Assembly (NCBI RefSeq): GCF_003171515.1
Contig: NC_089397.1
Coordinates: 930,001-994,000 of the forward strand
Direction of reading: 5' to 3'
Length of the DNA: 64,000 nucleotides
DNA from: Pyrenophora tritici-repentis
Taxonomy: Eukaryota > Ascomycota > Dothideomycetes > Pleosporales > Pleosporaceae
Part shown: one piece after another, positions 22,313 through 32,179 of the stretch
Layout: every line of letters starts with the position of its first letter
How positions within the stretch are numbered: the stretch's first letter is position 1
Program-made: the position numbers and the translations under genes
The notes under the pieces: generated by a model
What the model saw: only the letters and a program-made list of their open reading frames with translations
What the model was told of the DNA's origin: nothing
Databases searched by the model: none

Positions 22313-22957
22313 TGTGCTCCAAGATGTTAACGCGATGTCGAGGCGCGCTGCACGCGGATGTATACCTATACGGCCGTTGAGCGAGGCTGAAGTAGAGTGC
22401 TAAGGAAGTGGGTGGTTGTGATAAGTGAGACGGCTAGGTGCCTGCACATGTGCCTAGGTCACTGATGTCACGGGTAGATGCACAAGTATGGATTTCACCG
22501 AGATGTAAGTCGGTACGATCTCGACACAGGAAGCCGGAGTTATACAATGCAGATACCGCCCTGCTTTCGAACACCGGCCCGTTATCCTGTTTACTCCGCC
22601 AAGCATGCACAGCACACTCCGTCTCTTCGACCAGCGTTGAATGATGCGATAGTCATCGGCACGACGAATACCTGGAAAGTAGTGACCAGTACAGTAAGAC
22701 AACGTTTCTGCTTCTCGATGAAGTTTGATGTAGTATCTTGGTGGTCGTAGCCCGAACTCGTAGAGCTTAACAAATTTGTCTAAGGTGAAGCTGGCATGAA
22801 GCCATGATGGTTTGGTGAGGTTTGGAGGAAGATGCTAGCGCGGGGTAGGGCTTTCGCTTTTCGTTAGCGTGGTAATCTTGGCAGCCCACCTTGAACAATT
22901 TCGTGGTTGTGCGGCAGCAACGGCGTGTTCGTAACAGCGTCTCAATCACTAAACACA
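22313..22957. promoter_or_regulatory. Divergent promoter region of the 2EXR gene and eIF3d
   Basis: About 645 bp between divergent starts. Short open frames on both strands have no support. The leader of eIF3d begins somewhere after about 22860. Confidence 0.45.
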
Positions 22958-24789
22958 ATGGCACCAGCGTCATTATTGGACCTTGTGGCCGCGCTGCCCG
23001 ATACCCAAACATGGGGACCGCCAGTCACGGACGAGACGATGCTCGAAGGCGTTCCCTTTGCGCCCTACTCAAAGGCGGATAAATTGGGTCGTATGGCCGA
23101 CTGGACTGAGGGCAAGGACCGCGAGCGGGGAGGACGTCAGCAGTATGGGAACCGCAACTACAGGGGTACGTTGAGGAGAAGATAGTAGGAGAGGCAGACA
23201 AGGGCTAACGAGACAATGTAGACCAACAAGTATACGGCGCGAACCAGCAGACCAACCCCTTCGCTATTCAGGCTGCCGAGGAGGAGGCTACCTTCTCCGT
23301 TGTAGACAACACCCGAACATCAGCCCGTGGCCGAGGATTTGGACGAGGAGGCGGCACGGTTTTCCGTGGACGAGGAGGACAGCGTGGTGGTCAGGCACAA
23401 CGTGGAGGACGGGGTACCTTCCAGCGCGTTGGTGGACGTGGTGGACAGCAGTACGACAACCAGCGCGGTGGTCGCGGTGGCAGAGGAGGACGTCGCTTTG
23501 GCTGGAGAGATGACAAGCCTCAGCGCAACCGTGACGCTTCCGTCCAGGTCAAGCCCGAGTGGAACGTCAAGGAGGAGATTGACTTCTCGCGCCTCAGTAA
23601 GCTTAACCTGGATACCCACGAGGGTGAGGACATCGACAGCTACGGTTTCCTCTACTACTACGACCGCAGCTACGACAAGCAACCTGGTGCCAAGACCTCA
23701 GAGCGCAGACTCAATGTTCTCGACCGTGCTGCCTACAATGTCACCACCTCGAGCGATCCCATCATGCAGGAGCTTGCAGACAAAGACGAGGCCACTGTCT
23801 TTGCCACCGACGGTGTCCTTTCGATGCTCATGTGCGCCACAAAATCCGTCTACTCCTGGGACTTGGTCTTTACCAAGAGGAACAACAAGGTCTTCATTGA
23901 CAAGCGCGACGGATCCAGTTTGGACATGGTCACTGTCAACGAGAACGCCGCCGATGCGCCACTTGAGATCTCTGAAGGAAACAAGGACTCGATCAACAGC
24001 CCGGGTGCTCTTATGCTCGAAGCCACTCACATCAACAACGTTTTCCCTCTCCAGGTTGTTTCCGAGTCAGAAACCAACAAGGTCAACATGCCCCACGAGC
24101 ACCCATTTTACAACGAAGAAGTTGAGACCGACCCGCCCGCGTCCAAGGCTTACAGGTATCGCCGATTCGACCTGTCCCTGGAGAAGGATGAGGAGCCTCT
24201 GCATTTGATTGTCCGAACAGAGCTCGATGCCGTTGTCAAGAACAACATCAACGGCGAGGATCAATACCTGACCATCAAGGCACTGAACGAGTTCGACAAC
24301 AAGGCCCAAGGTGCTGGCGGTGCTCTTGACTGGAGGACCAAGTTGGCCAGCCAAAGGGGTGCTGTTCTTGCTACCGAGATGAAGAACAACTCTTGCAAGC
24401 TTGCTCGATGGACTGTGCAGAGTATCTTGGCCAAGGCTGACACCATGAAGCTCGGGTACGTATTGTCATTGGTCGTTCTGAGCCTTTGCTAACAATTTAC
24501 TAGTTTCGTATCCCGTACTAACCCCAAGAACAACAACGACCATGTCATTCTCGGTGTTCTAACCAACAAGCCCCGCGACTTTGCCGCCCAAATGGCACTC
24601 AACCTTAACAATGGATGGGCTATCGTCCGTACTATTGTCGACATGGTACTCCGCATGGAAGAGGGCAAGTATGTTCTTGTCAAGGACCCTAACAAGTCCC
24701 TTCTCCGCTTGTACTCGGTGCCTATGCATACTTTCGAGGAAGAGGATGTTGAGGAGATGCAAGCACCGGCCGAGGAAGATGAGGAGTAA
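22958..24789 (+). CDS. eIF3d: Eukaryotic translation initiation factor 3 subunit D
   Basis: Exons 22958-23165, 23222-24455 and 24504-24789 give 575 residues. eIF3d is part of the eIF3 complex on the 40S subunit and, in animals, can bind the mRNA cap. Diagnostic stretches are WGPPVTDE and [13 protein letters not shown] near the start, [34 protein letters not shown], and [20 protein letters not shown]. An RGG-rich segment at about residues 105-170 ([19 protein letters not shown]) is the usual RNA-binding linker. The protein ends in an acidic tail ([17 protein letters not shown]). Splice junctions fall in NYR/DQQ and KLG/FVS and are in frame. Confidence 0.97.
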
Positions 24790-25366
24790 TTATCGGACAG
24801 GAAAATGGGTAGTATTTCTTTTCTTTCAACGATATCCGTAGGGTTGGTTCCATGAGCACATGCATGATAAATGACACATCATTGAATGATGATACTCAAC
24901 GGACGTTGTCCATTCTACATGACAGTTATCATTTTACCAAGACAACATGAGATCTGACTTGAAAATACTTCTTCATTAACATAGCGTGTGTCAAGCATTT
25001 GCAGGTGATTCGTGACTCGCCCACATGACTAATCATCAGATTGAGACAATCGCAGAAAGTGTTAGTATAAGTAAATATTGATCCCAGTAGATACCTACAG
25101 ACAATGCGATCAACCTGATACATCCTCTAGTTCAACTATCGGTGTGTGGCTACTAAGGATGCAGGGACGTCAGTGGCGTGCACAGACTTGCCCAGCTTTG
25201 CCGGACTCATTCTCACTCGCTTGCACCCTCTCTCACGTCTACATCCTTTGTATATAATTCGCTTCTCTTATCTTGGGCCTTTAGGCGAAAATCTATTTAG
25301 ATCGGCCCTTAATATCCCTTACTATGGCCGTTCAGCAGTATCAACTACAATTCTTCGCCCTCAACC
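24790..25366. other. Intergenic
   Basis: This is the 3' flank of eIF3d and the promoter of the next gene. No supported gene or RNA. Confidence 0.5.
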
Positions 25367-26725
25367 ATGATCGATGAACTATTGGTACACATCTCTGCAC
25401 CAACTACTCGACAAACCGACGAACTTTACTATGCTTTGGCTGGCGCTTATCTTAAATTCGAACCTCTCAGAATACATGCAGATGAATCGCGACAGGATGC
25501 CGCTCCGGGGCCATCTGCTGCATCCAGGGTAAACGCCCAGACATCACCAAATAACGAGGACCCTGTCGCTACATCTTTCCTATCGACCAGCAAAGACTCT
25601 TACGGCAGCTTTCCGTCCTATATTTCCTCTGAAGGCCATAGTAAAGTTCGCGCAGGCACTAGAAACCAATTCTACTATGGCGCAGAGGAAGAAGACATCG
25701 ACCCAACGGTTACCCGGCTTGATCAACTAGATCGCATCCATCGGAATTGGAAGAAACAAACAACGCCAAAGTCCAGCTTTACCGGCGGAAAATCAGCAAC
25801 AAAGCATGTCTCCAGTAGTCCTGATGATGCCAATACAGCCTTCATAGAGGATACACAAGAGGCAGCGAGACAGCTTCAAAGTCAACTGTCAGACAGCTAC
25901 TCCACAACTTCCGTGGATACATCTGAAGACGACTCGAATCCACAAGTTATACGGGAGTATCCGACGTCTCGTGCTGGACCCTCTGAGCACAACATCAAGA
26001 GCACACCCAATGTATTGGTGCCAGAGACGCCCAAGTACGGCAGCGTTGTTTCGAGTTCCAGGGAAAGCCTGCCCCTAAAAAGTGCTGGCAGTGTAGCGGA
26101 ACAGCCTACTCATGTTCGCTTAAACTCATCTACCAGGTCCGATAGTACAGTCCCGAATACCCAGGAAAGTTTACGACCAACTGAAGCATTGCATTCATCG
26201 ACCCCCACTCCTAAAGTTAAGGACAGCGGCAATAAGAGCCCGGGGACAAACCAAGAGCTCGCTAAGCCAATTGACTTCTCCAAGCTTTGCACCGAAGCCT
26301 ATGCACCAGAGCCCAAGATATCCATAGCATGCCCGGGTAGTCTACCCTCTCAAATTACAGGGGCTTTGGAGGCGCTCAAGAACCAAAATCCAAACCGCTT
26401 CAGACCAGTCAAGCAGCGGGGTACTCCCAAAGCCGACGATCGAGGATACTGGTCTATCGATTGCGCTCACTGGCCTCAGGATTATCAACAAGAGTTCTGG
26501 AACCACATGTGCGACCAGGTCGCAAGCGATAGACTTGGTTGGGGTGTGACGTTGCATCGAGAGGGTGGTACTTCGCAGTCACTTGGTAGAGTCAAGTTGT
26601 ACTGCTGGGGAGAGGTTGTAGAGCACATGTGGTTGGTGCTATGGCTCTTCTCCAGAGCGAAAATAAATGGCTCCAAACTGAAATGGGTTGACGCAGATGG
26701 AAATGCGATTTTTGAGATGACTTGA
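25367..26725 (+). CDS. Orphan protein with a conserved-looking C-terminal domain
   Basis: Single exon, 452 residues, family not recognised. Residues 1-35 (MIDELLVHISAPTTRQTDEL...) look folded. About 40-330 is Ser/Thr-rich and probably disordered, with many likely phosphorylation sites. The last ~120 residues look globular and Trp-rich (YWSIDCAHWPQDYQQEFWN, GWGVTLHREGG, YCWGEVVEHMWLVLWLFSRA, WVDADGNAIFEM). No signal peptide or membrane segment is clear. The same-strand neighbours are eIF3d and the phosphodiesterase, with no evident functional link. Confidence 0.75.
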   Translation: MIDELLVHISAPTTRQTDELYYALAGAYLKFEPLRIHADESRQDAAPGPSAASRVNAQTSPNNEDPVATSFLSTSKDSYGSFPSYISSEGHSKVRAGTRNQFYYGAEEEDIDPTVTRLDQLDRIHRNWKKQTTPKSSFTGGKSATKHVSSSPDDANTAFIEDTQEAARQLQSQLSDSYSTTSVDTSEDDSNPQVIREYPTSRAGPSEHNIKSTPNVLVPETPKYGSVVSSSRESLPLKSAGSVAEQPTHVRLNSSTRSDSTVPNTQESLRPTEALHSSTPTPKVKDSGNKSPGTNQELAKPIDFSKLCTEAYAPEPKISIACPGSLPSQITGALEALKNQNPNRFRPVKQRGTPKADDRGYWSIDCAHWPQDYQQEFWNHMCDQVASDRLGWGVTLHREGGTSQSLGRVKLYCWGEVVEHMWLVLWLFSRAKINGSKLKWVDADGNAIFEMT

Positions 26726-27085
26726 GTCGATTTGGCAAGACTGGGGTTGATCTACAGGTTTGGGTATGTCGTAGCAGGTTAATCCGATGTTCATCGTATG
26801 TCACATGCGCCAGCTGGCATCTAATAAATGTACAACGTAAATTGGAACCCAACACTTATGACTACTCAGCCAAGCAGCAAATTTTTCGTGTCGCTAGTGT
26901 AATGTACATGTATAGGACTATATATGTCCCTGCGTGGGTCTGGGTGACATTCCTACGCGCATGAAACATGACTGCCAAGAGACCGTCTGGAGTTGCTGAT
27001 CCCCAAATATACTCTCGAACACGGTAGTGGCGTGCAACGTCTCCTTCTCTCCTAATTATGCCATCTCAGACCTGGAGACGCGACC
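26726..27085. other. Intergenic
   Basis: Short gap between two plus-strand genes, holding the 3' end of one and the promoter of the next. Nothing else is recognised. Confidence 0.5.
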
Positions 27086-29357
27086 ATGTCTTCAGCATCA
27101 CAGGAAAAACTACATAGGGTCGCTAGTTCGGACGCGGGCGACGACGAGCGGACCCTCTACGAACACACCGATGATGAAAGTCACGACGGCAGGCCCTCAG
27201 GCGAACTTTCCACCCGCGATCGCGAGATCCTAGACTCGGAAGACGAGCGCGAAGAGCTTCTTACACAGAAAGAGGGCATAAAGGATATTTTGAGCCGCAG
27301 GGGCTCCTCCATCAAGGTTGGGAAATGGGGCAAGAAGAAGCCGAAGACGCGTAGGAAAGGCGAAGATGCAGAATCGAGTGTACTCATGTATGAAATGGAG
27401 GAGGGCATGGGCGCTTCTTCTCAAAGCTTACGTTCGAGGAGAAGTTCCGAGGGCGACGAGCAACGATTGCTTGCGAGCGCATTGCATCAGAAGGTATGTT
27501 GACTTCCACGTATGCGCGAATGAAGCTGACAGTGGTTGTAGGCGCGCCGGAAGATTTTCTATCAACGGATAGCCATATATATCCTTATAATCATTCTTTT
27601 TGTCGTCCTCCTCGCCGCCGCCTATAATCTCTCTACCCCGAAAGATGTCAAAGACCTGGCCGCCATGGTCTCGAATGGCACCTCCCTTTTCGCCCCTACA
27701 ACCATTCTGATATCGCTCGACGGTTTCCGTGCCGATTTCCTGTATCGCAACCTTACGCCTACACTCAATCAACTGATACAAGAGGGTATTTCGCCCAAGT
27801 ACATGCTTCCTAGCTTTCCGAGCGTAACCTTCCCTAATCATTACACCATGGCGACTGGCATGTATCCCGAGGCGCATGGGATAGTTTCGAACACGTTCTG
27901 GGACCCAAAACTACAGCAAGAGTTCTACTACACGGATCCTAAACGAAGTTTACAACCGCACTGGTGGGGAGGCGAGCCCCTGTGGGTAACGGCCGAGAAG
28001 CAAAAGGTCCGGGCAGCAGTGCACATGTGGCCCGGGTCGGAAGCGAACATCTTGGAACAAGAGATTGCATACGTTGACAAGTACAATGGCTCGGAAGTGC
28101 TTGATAGGAAGGTCGACCGCATCATGGGCTTACTCGATCTTCCCGGTTCCAAGGACATTGGCGCAAGCGCACTCACGCCTCGGCCCCAGCTCATCGCTGC
28201 ATATGTCCCCAATGTAGATGGCGACGGCCACAAATACGGGCCCAACAGCACTGAGATTCGGGATACGATCACAGCCGTAGATACTATGATGGGCGGCATT
28301 TTGGAAGGATTGAAGCAGCGAAACCTCACCGGTATCGTTAACGTCGTTGTAGTGTCTGACCACGGCATGGCCACAACCGACATTTCGCGCCTCATCCAAC
28401 TCGAAGACCTCATCGACCCCAGCGAACTCTCCCACACCGACGGCTGGCCTCTTTACGGTCTCCGGCCGAAAGACCCATCCTCGCTCCAACGCCTCTACAA
28501 GCAAGTCAAAGACCGCACCGCTAACAACCCCAATGTCGAAGTCTACCTCCGCGAGAACATGCCGGAACGATACCACTTCTCCAAGAATGACCGCATCGCC
28601 CCACTGTGGATCATACCGAAAACAGGCTGGGCCATTGTCACAAAAGATGAGTTCAACATTGAAGCCGGCAAGAAAGATGGCGAGATATACCATCCCCGTG
28701 GTCTACACGGCTACGACCACGAGCATCCTCTCATGCGAGCGATTTTCGTAGCTAGAGGTCCTGCGTTCCCACATACGCCTGGTAGCATGATGAAGCCTTT
28801 TCGTAAGTAACCCTTCCTTTCAAAACACGGCTATGTCAGTCCGCGCAAAAAGGAAGAGTAGTTTGCTAACAAACACCCCAGAAAATATCGAACTCTACAA
28901 TATAATCTGCGACTCCATTAACCTCACCCCCGCCCCCAACAACGGTACCTTGCGTCTCCCCCTCCGCCCCACTGGTCTCCACAACGAGACCCAAACCGCA
29001 GCCTCGGACCACACGCCTGAAGATCCCGTCCCACCCTATCCGTCCTCCTCGTCCGCCGCCCTACCGTCCTCCGCGGAGCTGGCTTCCATGCCCTCGGCTC
29101 TCGGCTCGCTATCCAGCATCGCGGCGTCGGCGTCGGGCATGGAGGATACGTCACCGACGGTTGACGAGGTGCCTGTCAGACCAACGCCTCCCACTGTACG
29201 GCCTACAGATGCTGCAGTAAAGGAAGGGGGCAAGAATGAGGAAGCGGGAGAGGATGGGCCCACGGGAGAGATGAGTTTGTGGGAGTGGTTGACGCACAAG
29301 GCGGATGGGATTAAGGATTGGGTGGATCAGTTTGTCGAGAGTCATGTTCCTATTTAA
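27086..29357 (+). CDS. Type II membrane nucleotide pyrophosphatase/phosphodiesterase (NPP family)
   Basis: Exons 27086-27493, 27542-28802 and 28882-29357 give 714 residues. A charged cytosolic N-terminus of ~145 residues is followed by one membrane segment (IAIYILIIILFVVLLAAAY). The type I phosphodiesterase domain (PF01663) follows. It shows the metal site LISLDGFRADF, the nucleophile Thr in FPSVTFPNHYTMATG, VVVSDHGMATT, and LHGYDHEHPLMRAIFVARG. Family members hydrolyse extracellular or vacuolar nucleotides and phosphodiester bonds, as yeast Npp1/Npp2 do under phosphate shortage. The C-terminal ~130 residues are a Pro/Ser-rich tail ending IKDWVDQFVESHVPI. The active-site residues all appear intact. 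Confidence 0.93.
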
Positions 29358-29574
29358 GTGTCGAACTTGGGGTTTTGTTTGGTGTTTGGATAGATTAGAG
29401 ATTATTTTCGTTGTTGTTCTGTTTCCCGCTATCTGATACCCATGCTTGATGTTATTTTCCAATCAAGCATTTTTCTAATTCGACCATATCGATCTTTTTC
29501 ACGGTTCAAAGTGTAAGTGTCGATGGTTGTGTGGTGATGATCATTACATTTCATTCCAAGTATTAAATCTCCGT

Positions 29575-29772
29575 CTACATGATATCACACTTTGATGGCA
29601 ATCCACATGGACCCTCCTTGTCCTTTTCCGTCTTTTGCTGAGGTCCAGCAGAAGACGCAACAGGAGCACTTGTAGTTGTAGTGGCAGTGTTGGTAGCCGC
29701 CGGTGCTGTTCCATTCGTAGCCGCAGCACCGTTGGTCTCCACTGCCTTCTTCTCAGCCGCACCACCATCTAG
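29575..29772 (-). other. Candidate readthrough extension of the flavodoxin-like gene, ending in a CaaX box
   Basis: Directly after the TGA stop (29775-29773) the same frame stays open for 65 codons, to TAG at 29577-29575. The extension starts LDGGAAEKKAVETNG, continues as an Ala/Thr/Ser-rich linker, and ends GPCGLPSKCDIM, so its last four residues (C-D-I-M) form a prenylation motif with a second Cys seven residues before the CaaX cysteine. The stop context is CAG TGA CTA G, the context known for efficient UGA readthrough in fungi and animals. If decoded, the protein would be 270 residues. No intron of normal size can remove the stop. Confidence 0.7.
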
Positions 29773-30613
29773 TCACTGGTGAGCCTTGGCTACGGCCTCG
29801 TAGAAGGCCTTGCCCTGAGCGGTAGCAATGCTGAGCTCGAGGGGAGTGGGCTGGCGCGAGCCGTCGCCGGCGGAGAAGGTACCGGCGCCCCAGGGGGAGC
29901 CACCGTGGACCTCGTCGAGGTTTGCGAGTTGGGCTGGAGAGGGGGTTAGTATACCAGATATTACTGACTCGCCATCCAAGCTTGTGGAGTGTATACATAC
30001 CGAAAGCGGTCTTGTAGCCTAGAGGCACGTAGATGAATCCGTGGTGCACGAGCGTGCTCATGGCAGCAATGCAGGTGCTCTCCTGTCCACCACCGAGGGT
30101 ACCAGTTGAGACGAAAAGACCAGCGTATTTGCCCCAGAAAGCACCCTGTTGCCATTGTTTGCCTGTCATATCCCAAAAAGTTTTGAACTGGGCAGGAAAG
30201 TTCCCATACCTGCTGATCAGCATCGGGATGAAAGGTCAAGGTTAACAATCTTCTTACCTAGTAGGGATACCGAAGAGGATACCATCGAACTCCTCAAGGA
30301 TGGAAGGGTCTTCGACGACAGGGACATCGGCGGCCTTGGCGGGCGCGTGCATCTTAGCGAGCACTTCCTCAGGGAGGGTCTCCTTGACTCTGGTTGAGTT
30401 GTTAGTATAAACGAGAGAAAGTAGAAAGAAGGGGTACATACTGGAAGAGCTTGGCTTCACCGCCAGCCTCCTGGATACCCTTCAACTCAGCATCGGCCTG
30501 GTTTCACTGTTAGCTCAAGCTATTCTGGGTCGCCATAAGACAGCGTCTGAACGTACCAATTGCTTGATGTGGCCATACATGGAATAGTAAACAATGGCAA
30601 TCTTGGGAGCCAT
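29773..30613 (-). CDS. Flavodoxin-like NAD(P)H:quinone reductase (Alt a 7 / Pst2-Ycp4 family)
   Basis: Exons 30613-30557, 30497-30442, 30389-30258, 30209-30001 and 29933-29773 give 204 residues, the length of the Alternaria allergen Alt a 7. The family is WrbA-like: an FMN enzyme that reduces quinones by two electrons and protects against oxidative stress. The start [19 protein letters not shown] carries the FMN phosphate loop. [38 protein letters not shown] and [18 protein letters not shown] are diagnostic. The stop after AKAHQ lies in a readthrough context, and the frame continues to a CaaX box (see 29575-29772). The four introns are small and in frame. Yeast Ycp4 is a longer relative reported as lipid-modified, which fits a membrane-bound form. 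Confidence 0.95.
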
Positions 30614-32179
30614 CTTGAACGCTTTGGGGGGGGGGTATCAAAAACTTGCGAGGAAAAAGAGTCTAGGTAATGAGGAGATGTAGAGTAACTATCGAGGTAC
30701 AAAACAAAGACGAAGCTGCCTAGTGGAGAGACGAAGCGCTCCCCATCTTTATACCTTTGACGCACCCCACCACCCGATCCATACCCTATTCCCCGATTTC
30801 TTTCTGCAAACATCATGCAATGTCTTCCCACGACCGGACCAATGGTGCCGAAGCATCGAGACTCCACAACCCAGCGCTCCACGCTCAAAAGCTTTCCCCG
30901 ATGCTAAGAAAAGCGTAGAAGCAGACGGTGGAAAGCATGGCAACGGGGGTGCCTGCCCCTCCTCACCAAACCTCTTGCAGTTTAGCGCAATCCACATGTC
31001 GCCTTGTTTGCAGTAGCGGCGTTGCACGCGATGCATTTTCAGGGCACGGTCAGTGGATTACATGAGGCTTTGGTAAGTGATTGAAAATACGCTATTGCTA
31101 TCACGATCCGCCATCCGGATAACTGTAACCAAACTCTAAGCTCGCAGGCTGTCAAAGTCGCGTCCCGTGCTTCCGTGATTGTCATCGATTCGTTCCGAGT
31201 GTCGACGGCACAGTTCCGCCCGCAGGTTTGCGCCTTTCAGGCTTGTCAGCGCCATGCGTGCTTACTGATCTGCAATCTACCAGGGATGATGTCATGCATC
31301 TGCTTTGGACGGAAAAGCGGGTGTTAGTAAGCTCGCACATTCGCTGTTCGCGATTCCCGCCCGGAAGCTGGAAAAAGCAGGATTGCCGTGCCAAATTTTT
31401 ACGAGGCGAGCGTCTTGTAAGAAGGATGAGAATACGATGGTACCTTACGCTTTCCTGCTTTGAGCAGACTTGCGTCGCCCAAAGCATTTAGGTTGGGAGG
31501 CGGGAGGTGTGGCCATTGCAGTCCGCTAACCTGTACTACTACCCCACAGCTATGACACCCAGCATCAACACCTACCTACATAGGTAGTTACGTTACGCTT
31601 CTGCCGCAAGCCTTCCACTACAATTTGATACACTCGTGAGATTTTCAACATCCGTAGTTGTACCGCCACTGAAGACCCTGAAAGGACCCTGAAAGGGGAA
31701 CCCGGTCGCGTCCGCCTGGCAGGCCTGGGCGACAGCGAAGCTTTCTGTCAGCATACCCAACATATGGATCTCGCCGCAACTTGAAGCATGCGAGCCATAT
31801 TTGGACCAAATCTAACCGCCTGCTGAACGCTCAAACGTACTGGCTTCTCACTACTTCACCGGCATTCATTCAATGAGAATTAGGCTTATCATTCCATTTG
31901 TCTTGGGTATCCAAGTACAATGCCGTTCTCCAGAACGGTCCGAAACGTCGTATATATATATATCTATATACGAGCAACCCGATTGCGTGGATGATTAGGC
32001 CGATCGCAATACAGGGAGCTCACGTCAGAAACGGTGGGTGAACTGCCTGCAACAGACATGCAGTCATCATGTTTGTACTTATAAGTATATCCACCACGTA
32101 GCCTCCTAGATATATCTTTTTTACGCCGTTTTGCGAAATCGGCGCGCCGCTCATTACCCCACATTCATTACTTGCAATT
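30614..32179. other. Intergenic, 1.6 kb
   Basis: Divergent promoters of the flavodoxin-like gene and the protease. Short frames on both strands have no support. A run of seven to nine G lies in the flavodoxin leader (about 30626). A short direct repeat of ggaccctgaaag occurs near 31680. A perfect 7-bp inverted repeat (31923-31938) and a TA tract (31951-31970) lie about 200-260 bp before the protease start. Confidence 0.5.
31951..31970. repeat. Short TA tract upstream of the protease gene
   Basis: Twenty bases of alternating T and A broken by one C, about 210 bp before the start codon at 32180. It could supply a TATA-like element or be a simple repeat. Confidence 0.6.

Noticed and set aside
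29630..29775. Alternative intron from the GTGACT at the flavodoxin stop to a downstream CAG
   Set aside because: The 139-nt removal would put the tail, including the CaaX codons, out of frame, so it does not explain the open extension.
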